Assembly (NCBI GenBank): GCA_900319905.1 | Contig: ONQB01000019.1 | Span: 1 to 61,441, forward strand | Direction: 5' to 3' | DNA length: 61,441 bases | Source: an uncultured Prevotella sp. | GTDB lineage: Bacteria > Bacteroidota > Bacteroidia > Bacteroidales > Bacteroidaceae | In this document: positions 7,483-16,436 of the stretch, one piece after another | Position numbering within the stretch: the stretch's first letter is position 1 | Layout: each line of letters starts with the position of its first letter | Translations under genes and position numbers: made by a program | The notes under the pieces: model-generated | The model's input: only the letters and a program-made list of their open reading frames with translations | Database searches by the model: none | What the model was told of the DNA's origin: nothing

Positions 7483-9585
7483 TCAAACACGTCTGTAGAG
7501 ATTACCATATTTGTCACGATAAAGCGTGTGACCGCCCGTACCGCCAAGCACTGCCAAGGCGAACAAGGCTGCCAGCACAACGAGAAGAATGCGCACAATA
7601 ACGAAGATGAGTGCTGTCACAGCTACAATGCAGCTCACGGCATAAACCAGGATGAAGACTGATATCAAGCTGCCTCGCAATGCACCTAAATCCTTTATAT
7701 TGAGCATAAAGGTCCTGACAATGCCCACGAGAATGATGAGCAGGAAGATGAAAACGCCCACCATCTCAGCCGTCTCGCCTTTCCAATGGAAGCCCAACTG
7801 CGTTACAAGGAAATAAACAATCAGTGTGGGGAAACTGACAAGAATCCCAATTACGGCTGGCTTAACATGTATTTCGCCGTCAATGGAACCGTCGCAGCAC
7901 AGCAGCAACTCATACATCTTGATGGAGAACAGTTGCACGGCTACCACCACTAAGAAGGGAATGACACGCAACAATGTTCCCAAGAAGCCGTAGCGGTTGT
8001 AATCGCACCACCAGAAAGCACCTGCGCCCATGAGTCTGTACCAGTATATTTCGATGACGGCTACAGCGAGCAAACAGAGTGGAACAACAACCAGCCCGGC
8101 CTCGCGCACCGACCTAACGCCCAACCGCATGCCAGTAATACTGATAGCGAAGACCATGACCAACAACCCGACGATAGTCCAGCAGGGGCCCATAGAAGCA
8201 AAGAATGCTGAAGTAGCATTGCTATATTGCCGTTCGCGATCGCTAAGTATATGCGTCACAACCGGATTGTTGGTCTGACTCCATATCAGATAGTCGCGAC
8301 TGAGGCGATAATACTTGCCGTGGCTCATAAAAACAAAATAGTGCTTGTCATAGGATTGCGGCACTGAGTCGATAAGTTCTCCTTTGGCAAGATAAATTCC
8401 GTTAGCATTTGCCTTGGGCTTCCACCCACTCGCTTCCTTTTTGTCTCTTACCACCCGCGTACAAAAGACGCTGTCTTTGATTGTCGGGCTAACGACATAT
8501 TGCGACAATCCGGAAGGACTAAGCGTGGCATGGTGTCGCGGTCCGCCAAGGCTATCGGCTCCTTCTTTGTGAAGGTCTATAGCGGCGGTTGACGCACCTC
8601 TGACGACAAGACCGGAAAGGCGATGTCCTTGCTTCCCCACAAAAAGCCGGTAGCGAGGGACAGTACTGTCGGCCTGTGTCTGAGCCGCTTCAGCTCGCAG
8701 GCTGTCCATCTCAGTCAGAAAGAGATAATAGCCCTCACGCGCAGAGGTAATACTACCGCCGACTGCCGACTGCCGCAATTGACCATCCTTAACAAAGAGC
8801 CTTCCCTGCATCGTATCGCCATTCACCGTATCAACGATGAGCGTAGCCGGATTGCCGTTCAACTCTCCGTGCCAGTTGCCGCCAAACAGTTTCTGTCCGT
8901 CAGCCAAAGCCACATTCGTATAAGTTTGGAAAAGTAGGAAACATCCAAAAGCAATTAGTGCTGTCAGACCTGCGCCTACACCTATACTAAGACCATACCG
9001 ACCAAACCACCGGCCAATTGGTTCTAACCAATGTGGGGAACGGGACGGAGGGTTAGCATCCTGCTGTCGTCCCGTTGCTGTCGGTCTGCCAGCGTACGGC
9101 ATAGCCTGTCGTTGGGGCTGTGGTTGTTGCCGCTGGGGGCGCGACTGCTGTGACTGAGGTCGGTTAATATGTGGTTTCGGCTGAAAATTTTGCGTTGTTT
9201 GCTGTTGCCGTGGCCGCTCATTGCGCCGTTGTTGCTGTTGGGGCGTCCGCCGCGGGCCGCCCATAGTCTGCTGCATGGCCGTACGAAACTGCTCAAGCGT
9301 CTCGGCATCAGCAGTGTACATCTCCTTGGCCACACCACGGAAATCCTTACTGGCCTGAATGATGTCTCGATTGTTGCCGTGCAGCTTGTCGGCATCACTC
9401 AGCACCTTCACCATACGCTCCACGCGCTGCGTGCACGACGGCCCGAAGCTCACCGTACGCCACAAATTCTTCAGCGCTCCAATAGCTTCCAACTCATCCG
9501 AATGAAGATTGTCGGTATTGGCATCAAGAATGGCAATGGCGTCAGTCCATTTCTTGAGGCGCATTTTGAATATCGTTTCCAGCAT
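7483..9585 (-). CDS. Large multi-domain membrane protein linked to the Hsp70-like chaperone
   Basis: 700 residues, not a recognised family. Parts in order: a helical N-terminal domain (1-108), a low-complexity Gln/Pro/Arg-rich linker (110-185), one membrane segment (about 198-222), a roughly 230-residue soluble part rich in beta strands (KLFGGNWHGELNGNPATLIV at its start), and a cluster of about six membrane segments (about 456-690). The C-terminal tail is short (RDKYGNLYRRV). No HPD tripeptide was seen, so it is not a J-protein. It begins 27 bases after the Hsp70-like gene. The N-terminal cytoplasmic region is the natural candidate to contact the chaperone; this is inference. Confidence 0.7.
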   Translation of the reverse strand: MLETIFKMRLKKWTDAIAILDANTDNLHSDELEAIGALKNLWRTVSFGPSCTQRVERMVKVLSDADKLHGNNRDIIQASKDFRGVAKEMYTADAETLEQFRTAMQQTMGGPRRTPQQQQRRNERPRQQQTTQNFQPKPHINRPQSQQSRPQRQQPQPQRQAMPYAGRPTATGRQQDANPPSRSPHWLEPIGRWFGRYGLSIGVGAGLTALIAFGCFLLFQTYTNVALADGQKLFGGNWHGELNGNPATLIVDTVNGDTMQGRLFVKDGQLRQSAVGGSITSAREGYYLFLTEMDSLRAEAAQTQADSTVPRYRLFVGKQGHRLSGLVVRGASTAAIDLHKEGADSLGGPRHHATLSPSGLSQYVVSPTIKDSVFCTRVVRDKKEASGWKPKANANGIYLAKGELIDSVPQSYDKHYFVFMSHGKYYRLSRDYLIWSQTNNPVVTHILSDRERQYSNATSAFFASMGPCWTIVGLLVMVFAISITGMRLGVRSVREAGLVVVPLCLLAVAVIEIYWYRLMGAGAFWWCDYNRYGFLGTLLRVIPFLVVVAVQLFSIKMYELLLCCDGSIDGEIHVKPAVIGILVSFPTLIVYFLVTQLGFHWKGETAEMVGVFIFLLIILVGIVRTFMLNIKDLGALRGSLISVFILVYAVSCIVAVTALIFVIVRILLVVLAALFALAVLGGTGGHTLYRDKYGNLYRRV

Positions 9586-9612
9586 CGTGTAGTACTTTTA
9601 AGCGTCATCACA

Positions 9613-11214
9613 CTATTCTACCATAGCCTTACTGATGGTGTCGATGGACTGTGACAGTTCCTCTCCCGACTTGACCCCCTGTATGCGCAGGGTAAAGTCG
9701 ATGGCCTCATCGCCCACATTGGCGTGAACGCTCAAGATGCCCTCGCTATCCACGTCGAATATCACAGTAATGGGCGTGCCCTTCGGCCAATTGCGTTTGA
9801 TTTCGAGCGACCGGTCTTCAAGCAGCGTGCAGAAGCGCTCCTCAACAGCCCTGTCGGTCTCTGGGTTGGTAAAATCACTTTCAAACACCTTCATCGGAAC
9901 AGTATGTTGGTTGTCGCACATGGTCTCGAACTCCTGTTCCATCCTTGCGGGCAGCGAAGAGTTGGCGAAAATAAGGTTGCCCACCATTGCCTGGCCTTCG
10001 GGCGTAGTGAAGTCGGTGCCGTAGGTCTTGCTCGTCACGTTGACCACCCTCGCCTTGGGTCCTCTGAGCGTCTTTGGCAAAGGCTTGTCACTGTCACCAT
10101 TTTCCACCTCTTCCACAGCCTTGCGGTAAGCCTCGTTCATGGCATAGATAGCCGCACCCTTAGCCACACACTGGTCAGGGTCGCTGAGTTTGGCATCGCA
10201 TCCGAATTCAGCGTCAAGCCGCTGTTTGACCTGTGGCATTCTGCTCGACCCGCCAACAAGCAGGAACTCAAAATCTGTATTGTAGCCCTTCTCGCGTGCA
10301 ATGTCGATGACCTTATGCGTGGCATCAATCGTCTCGTCAAGATGGGCTTTTGTCAATGTGTCAAAAATTTCGCGTGTCACCTCGAAGCGCGCCGACTGAC
10401 CGTCATACTGCACGTTACACTTCACGACATCCTTGCCCGTGAGCTGTTTTTTCTTCATTTCAGCCTCAAGCAACAGCGTGTATTTCAGTTCCTCATTATC
10501 CATTGTGTAGCTGCAGCCCGTTTGCTGGTTAAACTGGTCAAGCATGTAATTAGCCAGTTCGGTGTCCCAATCCACACCGCCAAGATGGTGGTCACCACCC
10601 GTGGCAATTACCTTAATGGCACCACCATTGACATTGATAATGGTCACGTCGAAGGTGCCGCCGCCCAAGTCATACACTAAGACGGTTTTGCGCTCAGTGG
10701 TCTTCATGCCGTAGGCTATGGCAGCCGCCGTGGGCTCGTTGATGATAGCCAACACGTTGAGACCGGCTATCTCGCCCGCCTGCTTGGTCTGCATGCGCTC
10801 CTTGGTGCCGAAGTATGCGGGGCAAGTAATGACCACATCCTTCACCGGCTCGGGATTGTCGCCCAAATCGTTGGCGTCCTGAACGAGTTTCTTCAGAATA
10901 AGGGCCGAAATCTCCGATGGGTCAAAATGGTAGGGAAATTTATTGGTAGCCTTGTCGAAGTCGGCATCAATACCCATCGAGCGCTTGACAAAACTCACGG
11001 TGTTCTGCGGTTCAGTGGCAAGCATGCCCTTTGCTTCCTGACCCACAATAATTTTGTCGGGACCTTCAAAATATACAACGGACGGCGTAGTGTTGGTTCC
11101 TTCGAAGTTGGTCAGCACGATGGCCTGGTCGTATTGATCGACCTGCGCGATGCAGCTGTATGTGGTTCCTAAGTCAATGCCATAAACGGCACGTGTTTTA
11201 TCGGTTGTTGACAT
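9613..11214 (-). CDS. Hsp70-family chaperone lacking the C-terminal lid
   Basis: 533 residues against about 635 for DnaK. The ATPase domain is intact: GIDLGTTYSCIAQV (12-25), INEPTAAAIAYG, VYDLGGGTFDVTII and LLVGGSSRMPQVKQRL. The beta-sandwich substrate domain is recognisable (DNQHTVPMKVFES, FDVDSEGILSVHA), but the chain stops soon after it, so the helical lid is missing. The linker region does not show the D-V-L-L-L-D pattern of DnaK; ARVVNVTSKTYGTDF occupies that place. It is 55 bases downstream of a GrpE-like gene and 27 bases upstream of a membrane-protein gene. It is thus a dedicated paralogue rather than the housekeeping DnaK. Confidence 0.88.
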   Translation of the reverse strand: MSTTDKTRAVYGIDLGTTYSCIAQVDQYDQAIVLTNFEGTNTTPSVVYFEGPDKIIVGQEAKGMLATEPQNTVSFVKRSMGIDADFDKATNKFPYHFDPSEISALILKKLVQDANDLGDNPEPVKDVVITCPAYFGTKERMQTKQAGEIAGLNVLAIINEPTAAAIAYGMKTTERKTVLVYDLGGGTFDVTIINVNGGAIKVIATGGDHHLGGVDWDTELANYMLDQFNQQTGCSYTMDNEELKYTLLLEAEMKKKQLTGKDVVKCNVQYDGQSARFEVTREIFDTLTKAHLDETIDATHKVIDIAREKGYNTDFEFLLVGGSSRMPQVKQRLDAEFGCDAKLSDPDQCVAKGAAIYAMNEAYRKAVEEVENGDSDKPLPKTLRGPKARVVNVTSKTYGTDFTTPEGQAMVGNLIFANSSLPARMEQEFETMCDNQHTVPMKVFESDFTNPETDRAVEERFCTLLEDRSLEIKRNWPKGTPITVIFDVDSEGILSVHANVGDEAIDFTLRIQGVKSGEELSQSIDTISKAMVE

Positions 11215-11269
11215 AACTGTTGATGATTAATGATTGAAAAATAAATGATAAGCGTATATAAACAGGAAA

Positions 11270-12022
11270 TCAGGCTTTTTTCCGATAGACGGCAATTCGC
11301 GCCTGCCTCAGCACCCGGTTGGTCTCGCAATTGCGGAAACCGCCGGCAATGCATTCGGCCACTGTTCCGCCCTTGTCGATCTCATCAGTCTCTACCACGC
11401 GAATGGCGCGATGGGCCTTCGGGTCGTAGGATTCGCCCGCTGATGGCTCAAAATACTCCACCGAATACTCATCAGCCAAATGGTCGCGTATATATAAATA
11501 GGTGTTGGTGACAAGCCGCTTTGCCTTCTGCGCGTCATAGTCGGGCGCATCCGGCTGAATATGCCTGTCGGTGTCGCCCATTCTTTCGCAGATGCTGAGA
11601 ATGTCGGCCAGGTAATCCTTCTTCAAGTCTTCTATCAGTCCCTTCTTTAGCTGCACCAGTTCCTGGTGCATGTCCCGAATAATCTTCTCCTGATAGGCTG
11701 CAGTGTCTATCTTCTCACCAAGCGACTCCATCTTACCAGCCAATGCTTGCAGGGCATCGGCCACTTTGCCGTCTGAGAGCGGAGACTGCGGCACTGCGGT
11801 TTCCGTTGTCTGTCGTTCCTCGGCGTTAGGGACTGTTTCGGGGTCACTGCCGTTCTCCACCATAGCGGGCGAAGCTTCCGCCTCAGACGGAGACGGCGTA
11901 CAAGGTGGAGTAAGATGCTCGCATACCTTGTCAAGCACCTCGCGCAAATCGTGCACTTGCTTTTGCAGCGTCTGCACATCGTCGCGCAACCTGGTCATTT
12001 CTTCATTGTTGAAAATACTCAT
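11270..12022 (-). CDS. GrpE-like nucleotide exchange factor
   Basis: 250 residues. The C-terminal 55 residues match the GrpE beta domain: AGESYDPKAHRAIRVVETDE (195-214) aligns with the G-E-x-F-D-P-x-x-H-x-A-V motif, followed by GGTVAECIAGGFR and RVLRQARIAVYRK, as in GrpE. Before it lie a helical region (88-190), a Pro/Glu-rich linker (40-85) and an N-terminal coiled coil (7-35). The linker and spacing differ from housekeeping GrpE. It is the first gene of a six-gene unit whose second gene is a lidless Hsp70, so it should release ADP from that partner. Confidence 0.82.
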   Translation of the reverse strand: MSIFNNEEMTRLRDDVQTLQKQVHDLREVLDKVCEHLTPPCTPSPSEAEASPAMVENGSDPETVPNAEERQTTETAVPQSPLSDGKVADALQALAGKMESLGEKIDTAAYQEKIIRDMHQELVQLKKGLIEDLKKDYLADILSICERMGDTDRHIQPDAPDYDAQKAKRLVTNTYLYIRDHLADEYSVEYFEPSAGESYDPKAHRAIRVVETDEIDKGGTVAECIAGGFRNCETNRVLRQARIAVYRKKA

Positions 12023-12047
12023 GGCTAATCTTTGTTATCGGTTTCCG

Positions 12048-12055
12048 CAAATTTA
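12048..12055 (-). promoter_or_regulatory. Possible promoter of the GrpE-like/Hsp70 unit
   Basis: TAAATTTG on the minus strand fits the -7 box. The nearest TTTG (12074-12071) is only 15 bases upstream, shorter than the usual 19-20, so the site may need an activator. It lies 26 bases ahead of the ATG at 12022. Confidence 0.45.
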
Positions 12056-12078
12056 GGTGTGAAACACGCACAAAGGCT

Positions 12079-12105
12079 GTCAATACGTTGAATTTACCTA
12101 TTGAC
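12079..12105. promoter_or_regulatory. Inverted repeat upstream of the chaperone unit
   Basis: GTCAATA (12079-12085) and TATTGAC (12099-12105) form a perfect 7-base dyad with a 13-base centre. It sits immediately upstream of the weak promoter of the chaperone unit and in the divergent gap shared with the AraC-type gene, so it may be an operator. The binding protein is unknown. Confidence 0.35.
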
Positions 12106-12171
12106 ACCCTATGTTTTTATCAATCGACCGAAAATTTACGCTTTGACCGCCCGAAAGCGTCGGGAAATGTT

Positions 12172-12179
12172 TAACTTTG
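12172..12179 (+). promoter_or_regulatory. Promoter -7 box of the first 7-TM/AraC gene
   Basis: TAACTTTG matches TAnnTTTG. No TTTG lies at the expected distance; the nearest is 26 bases upstream. The ATG follows at 12229. Confidence 0.45.
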
Positions 12180-12228
12180 CAAAAAATAAACATGAGACAA
12201 TATACAACCTACATATCAACTTCAAATA

Positions 12229-13317
12229 ATGGATTTTGCAAGCCTTCATCGCCTTAGGGACTTTTCCTGTGGGATTATCTTTATGTTTCAAATCATGGGC
12301 ACTCTCATGCTCTATCTGAAAGGACGCACGCACCGCTTGCAGCGTGTGCTCTTTTGGCTGATGCTCTGTCTGTTGGGTGTCAGCTGCTTCGAATTCTATG
12401 TATTTTTCATCCACAATTTCCTTGGCTCACAGCTACGGCCTGTCACCAACATACTGCAGCTTACGGCGGTTCCCTTGTGCCTCATGGTCATCTACGCCGT
12501 TACGCACGACCGATTCATGCAGTGGAAAATTGTCTTGGCCAACATTCTGCCCTACGCCATCGCCTTGGCTGTTTATCTTGCCAGCAACTCGGCCGTAGCT
12601 TATTACGGCATCATCGGCTTTGGCGGAATCCATGCCATAGGCATTATCAGTTATGGCTTTGTCGCTATCAACCATTATAATAAGGAGTTGCAGGACAATT
12701 TTTCCAATGCCGGACAATATTCGATCAACTGGCTCCGCTACATGCTCCTGCTCTATATTGGCCTTGCCGTTACCTGGACTATGGCCACGTTCAACGACTC
12801 TCACATCATGGCAACAATATACAACCTGATGTGTGTGGTCATTTTTGCCCTGCTCTATTACTTCGTCTATCGGCAGGAGAATATGGTTGAGGCCTTAGCC
12901 ACTTCTAATACTGAAGACGCGGCACGCATGCCAACAAATTCGCCGGAAGACAATTCTGCCGACAGCGCGGAAAGCAACAGCCAACCTAACTATCTCTTTG
13001 CCGACCGGTTGGAGTCCGTCTTCAGCAAAGGCAAGATTTATCTCAATGCCACCCTCACTCTCAACGATCTGGCCCGCGAACTCGGTACCAACCGCACCTA
13101 TCTGTCCAACTATCTCAACCAACAGTTGCACACTACCTTTTACGAATATGTCAACCAATGGCGCGTTCGGCGTGCCAAGGAGCTGCTTCGTGCCAACAGT
13201 CTGCCGTTGGAAGACATTGCCCTGCAGTCGGGCTTCAATTCCATGAGCAGCTTCCGACGTTATTTCATCGCACATACTGGAATGTCACCACTCGAATACC
13301 GAAAAGCCAGGACATAG
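12229..13317 (+). CDS. 7-TM membrane protein with C-terminal AraC-type DNA-binding domain
   Basis: 362 residues. Residues about 12-235 contain seven hydrophobic segments, then an acidic and Ser/Asn-rich linker (about 238-262) leads to a two-HTH AraC domain (about 265-360). The AraC part shows LTLNDLARELGTNRTYLSNY and LEDIALQSGFNSMSSFRRYF, ending in TGMSPLEYRKAR. The layout predicts a membrane-bound sensor that binds DNA directly. A second protein of identical architecture is encoded at 27323-28450. It is divergent from the chaperone unit across a 206-base gap, so it could regulate that unit; this is inference. The signal sensed is unknown. Confidence 0.85.
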   Translation: MDFASLHRLRDFSCGIIFMFQIMGTLMLYLKGRTHRLQRVLFWLMLCLLGVSCFEFYVFFIHNFLGSQLRPVTNILQLTAVPLCLMVIYAVTHDRFMQWKIVLANILPYAIALAVYLASNSAVAYYGIIGFGGIHAIGIISYGFVAINHYNKELQDNFSNAGQYSINWLRYMLLLYIGLAVTWTMATFNDSHIMATIYNLMCVVIFALLYYFVYRQENMVEALATSNTEDAARMPTNSPEDNSADSAESNSQPNYLFADRLESVFSKGKIYLNATLTLNDLARELGTNRTYLSNYLNQQLHTTFYEYVNQWRVRRAKELLRANSLPLEDIALQSGFNSMSSFRRYFIAHTGMSPLEYRKART

Positions 13318-13383
13318 ACCATAAAAAAACGCCAAAACGAGAAAATTTGGGCGCAAGCATTATCCAAAATAAAATAAAAGGCG

Positions 13384-13391
13384 TACCTTTG
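13384..13391 (+). promoter_or_regulatory. Promoter -7 box of the LysE gene
   Basis: TACCTTTG fits TAnnTTTG; no clear TTTG is spaced correctly upstream. It ends only 12 bases before the annotated ATG, implying a very short leader or a downstream start at 13451. Confidence 0.45.
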
Positions 13392-13402
13392 CACTTAGTA
13401 TT

Positions 13403-14068
13403 ATGCCGTATCTTTTCCATATAGACCTGTTTGAGCTTATTCTCAAGGGTATGCTTATAGGCATTATCGCCTCGGCCCCAATGGGCCCCGTGGGTATCTT
13501 ATGCATTCAGCGCACCATCAACAAGGGGCGTTGGTATGGGTTAGTTACTGGCATTGGCGCTGCGTGCAGCGACATCATCTATGCGCTGATTACAGGTCTG
13601 GGCATGAGTTTTGCCATGAACCTTATCACCAACCCATCAAACAAGTTCTGGCTTCAGATCGTCGGCAGCACAGTATTGTTGTTCTTCGGCGTTTATTGTT
13701 TCCGCTCAAAGCCGAAACGCCATCTCAGCCATACCAATAAAGGGAAAGGCACTTATTGGCACAACGGCATTACAGCCTTTCTCATTACTTTTTCCAATCC
13801 ACTTATCATCTTCCTGTTTATGGCGGCATACGCGCAACTTGCGTTCGCCATTCCCCATCGGCCGCTCGAAATGTTGTTGGCCTTTATGTCCATTTTCGGT
13901 GGTGCACTGCTTTGGTGGTTTGCCCTGACATGGCTTATCGACAAAGTGCGAGGCCGGTTCAATGACTCCAGTCTCGTGCTTATCAACAAAATTATTGGTT
14001 CCATCGTCATGGTGTGCTCCATCGTGGTGCTCATCGGCACGATCTTCAACCTCTATTCCTTTCACTAA
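13403..14068 (+). CDS. LysE/RhtB-family amino acid exporter
   Basis: 221 residues with about six membrane segments. The first segment ends in GMLIGIIASAPMGPVGILC, the P-M-G-P form of the LysE family signature, followed by GLVTGIGAACSDIIYAL. The family exports amino acids or related small molecules across the inner membrane; the substrate cannot be told here. The -7 box ends 12 bases before this ATG, so the in-frame Met17 (13451) is an alternative start, although it would shorten the first helix. The DUF4924 gene starts 23 bases downstream and prfC after it, so a three-gene transcript is likely. Confidence 0.82.
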   Translation: MPYLFHIDLFELILKGMLIGIIASAPMGPVGILCIQRTINKGRWYGLVTGIGAACSDIIYALITGLGMSFAMNLITNPSNKFWLQIVGSTVLLFFGVYCFRSKPKRHLSHTNKGKGTYWHNGITAFLITFSNPLIIFLFMAAYAQLAFAIPHRPLEMLLAFMSIFGGALLWWFALTWLIDKVRGRFNDSSLVLINKIIGSIVMVCSIVVLIGTIFNLYSFH

Positions 14069-14091
14069 GGCATCAGCTTTATCATTATATC

Positions 14092-14643
14092 ATGTACATC
14101 GCTCAAGAAATACGCAAGAAGTCTATCGCCGAATACGTCTTATATATGTGGCAGATAGAGGATCTCATCCGTGCCTATGGCTGTTCGCTGTCGCGCATCC
14201 GCGACGAGTATATCAACAAGTTTGACTACACTGACGAACAGAAGGAAGACGAGACCGACTGGTTTGGCAACCTCATACGCATGATGAATGAGGAAGGCAA
14301 ACGGGAGAAAGGACATCTGAACATAAATGCTGTGGTGGTGCAGGATCTCAACGACTTTCACAACCAACTGCTCGAGTCAAATCATTTTCCCTTCTACAAC
14401 GCTGAGTACTACAAGGTGCTGCCCTATATCGTTGAGTTGCGCAACAAAGGCAACCGGGAGGTGAGCGAGGTAGAAACCTGCCTCAATGCGCTCTACGGCG
14501 TGATGGTGCTGCGATTGGAAAACAAGGAAATCTCACCAGAGACAGAGCACGCCATCAATGAAATCACCACTTTCGTGGGTATGCTAAGTGATTATTACAT
14601 CAAAAACCGCGACGAGGGACTTGACTTCGGCGACAATGATTAA
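14092..14643 (+). CDS. DUF4924 family protein
   Basis: 183 residues from the ATG at 14092 (sequence begins MYIAQEIRKKSIAEYVLYMW). An upstream in-frame start at 14014 would overlap the LysE gene by 55 bases and adds a low-quality N-terminus, so the internal start is preferred. The conserved-looking opening and the WQIEDLIRAYG segment are what I recall for DUF4924, a Bacteroidota-restricted family of unknown function. It is helical, acidic at the C-terminus, with no signal peptide or membrane segment. It ends 6 bases before prfC, so the two are probably translated from one message. Confidence 0.7.
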   Translation: MYIAQEIRKKSIAEYVLYMWQIEDLIRAYGCSLSRIRDEYINKFDYTDEQKEDETDWFGNLIRMMNEEGKREKGHLNINAVVVQDLNDFHNQLLESNHFPFYNAEYYKVLPYIVELRNKGNREVSEVETCLNALYGVMVLRLENKEISPETEHAINEITTFVGMLSDYYIKNRDEGLDFGDND

Positions 14644-14649
14644 ACACAA

Positions 14650-16239
14650 ATGAACAAGCAAATAGAAAGAAGGCGCACGTTCGCCATCATCTCTCACCCT
14701 GATGCCGGTAAGACCACACTCACCGAGAAGTTCCTGCTCTTCGGTGGACAGATACAAGTGGCCGGCGCGGTGAAGAACAACAAGATACGCAAGACCGCCA
14801 CGTCTGACTGGATGGACATAGAGAAGCAACGTGGTATCTCTGTCTCCACTTCGGTCATGGAGTTTGACTATCTGCCGGAGGGGCAGAGCGGTGAGCCTTA
14901 CAAGGTGAACATCCTCGACACCCCGGGTCACCAGGACTTCGCTGAGGACACCTACCGCACACTGACCGCCGTAGACTCTGCCATCATCGTAGTCGACTCA
15001 GCCAAAGGCGTGGAGGCTCAAACCCGTAAGCTCATGGAGGTGTGCCGCATGCGCAACACACCCGTCATCATCTTTATCAACAAGATGGACCGTGAAGGCC
15101 GTGACCCCTTCGACCTGCTCGATGAGTTGGAGCAAGAACTGCACATCCATGTGCGACCCCTGTCGTGGCCTATCGGACAAGGTATGAAATTTAAAGGCGT
15201 GTACAACATCTATGAGAACAACCTCAACCTCTTCACCCCCGACAAGCAACGCAAGACCCAGAAGGTGGAGGTAGACGTGCAGTCGGCCGACCTGGAGCAA
15301 CATGTCGGAGAGGACTTTGCCAAACGGCTGCGCGATGACCTCGAGCTCGTCGATGGTGTCTATCCGGAGTTCAATGTTGACGACTACCGCAAGGCAGAGG
15401 TCGCTCCGGTGTTCTTCGGTTCGGCTCTCAACAACTTCGGTGTGCAGGAGCTGCTCGATTGCTTTGTGCAGATTGCGCCCAGTCCACAGCCCACCAAGGC
15501 CGAGGAACGGATGGTGAAACCAGATGATCCGAAGTTCACAGGCTTCATCTTCAAAATTACTGCCAACATCGACCCCAACCACCGTTCGTGCATCGCTTTC
15601 TGCAAAGTGTGCTCCGGCAAGTTTCTGCGCAACCAGCCTTACTATCATGTGCGCCTCGATAAGACCGTGCGCTTCTCGTCGCCTACGCAGTTCATGGCAC
15701 AGCGCAAAAGCACCGTTGACGAGGCATGGCCCGGCGACATCGTGGGACTGCCCGACAACGGCATCTTCAAGATTGGCGACACGCTCACCGAGGGCGAGCA
15801 GCTACACTTCCGCGGACTGCCATCCTTCTCTCCGGAGCTTTTCAAATACATCGAAAACGATGACCCAATGAAGAGCAAACAGTTCCAGAAGGGTATCGAA
15901 CAGCTAATGAACGAGGGTGTAGCACAGATGTTCGTCAACCAGTTCAACAACCGCCGCATTATCGGTACTGTAGGCCAACTGCAGTTTGAGGTCATCCAGT
16001 ACCGTCTTGAGCATGAGTACAACGCCAAGTGCCGGTGGGAACCTGTCCACCTCTATAAAGCATGCTGGATAGAGAGCGACGATGCCGACGAACTCGACAA
16101 CTTCAAGAAACGCAAATACCAGTACATGGCCAAGGACATTGAAGGACGCGACGTCTTCCTCGCCGACAGCAGCTACGTGCTGAGTATGGCAGAGCAAGAC
16201 TTCAAGCACATCAAGTTCCACTTCACTTCTGAGTTTTAG
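14650..16239 (+). CDS. prfC: Peptide chain release factor 3
   Basis: 529 residues, the usual RF3 length. A translational GTPase that removes RF1/RF2 from the ribosome after termination. The G-domain motifs are complete: SHPDAGKTT (15-23), the RGIS switch region (61-64), DTPGH (90-94) and NKMD (144-147). [17 protein letters not shown] just after the P-loop is characteristic of RF3 rather than EF-G. It is the last gene of the LysE-DUF4924-prfC stretch. A MITE-like repeat lies between its stop and the convergent trpG gene. Confidence 0.95.
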   Translation: MNKQIERRRTFAIISHPDAGKTTLTEKFLLFGGQIQVAGAVKNNKIRKTATSDWMDIEKQRGISVSTSVMEFDYLPEGQSGEPYKVNILDTPGHQDFAEDTYRTLTAVDSAIIVVDSAKGVEAQTRKLMEVCRMRNTPVIIFINKMDREGRDPFDLLDELEQELHIHVRPLSWPIGQGMKFKGVYNIYENNLNLFTPDKQRKTQKVEVDVQSADLEQHVGEDFAKRLRDDLELVDGVYPEFNVDDYRKAEVAPVFFGSALNNFGVQELLDCFVQIAPSPQPTKAEERMVKPDDPKFTGFIFKITANIDPNHRSCIAFCKVCSGKFLRNQPYYHVRLDKTVRFSSPTQFMAQRKSTVDEAWPGDIVGLPDNGIFKIGDTLTEGEQLHFRGLPSFSPELFKYIENDDPMKSKQFQKGIEQLMNEGVAQMFVNQFNNRRIIGTVGQLQFEVIQYRLEHEYNAKCRWEPVHLYKACWIESDDADELDNFKKRKYQYMAKDIEGRDVFLADSSYVLSMAEQDFKHIKFHFTSEF

Positions 16240-16261
16240 CCATTCGGCTGACAAATAACAA

Positions 16262-16413
16262 AGAGGGTGTATCAAAATTGGAGAAGTCCAGGAGTTCAGA
16301 AGTCCAGGAGTTCAGTCATTACTATGATGATAACTTATTATCAGATACTTATACATTTGACAGAACTTCCTAACTTCCGGGCTTCTGAACTTCCTCAATT
16401 TTGATACATCCCC
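16262..16413. repeat. MITE-like element, copy 1
   Basis: About 150 bases with inverted ends. The left end reads GAGGGTGTATCAAAATTGG and the right end is its near-complement (CAATTTTGATACATCCCC). The arms extend imperfectly inward through runs of AAGTCCAGGAGTTCAG-like sequence, so the whole unit could fold into a long hairpin. The centre (GTCATTAC, then TTATCAGATA and CATTTGAC) is shared with the copy at 27056-27200. It has no coding capacity and lies between the convergent stops of prfC and trpG, where it may also act as a terminator. Confidence 0.7.
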
Positions 16414-16436
16414 TTCTGCATTATACAAGACCACCG

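Noticed and set aside
9613-11214. Housekeeping DnaK
   Set aside because: Too short, no lid, non-canonical linker, and no dnaJ neighbour; treated as a dedicated paralogue.
12136-12414. 92-codon minus-strand frame opposite the first AraC-type gene start
   Set aside because: Overlaps the promoter and N-terminus of a well-supported gene; no motif.
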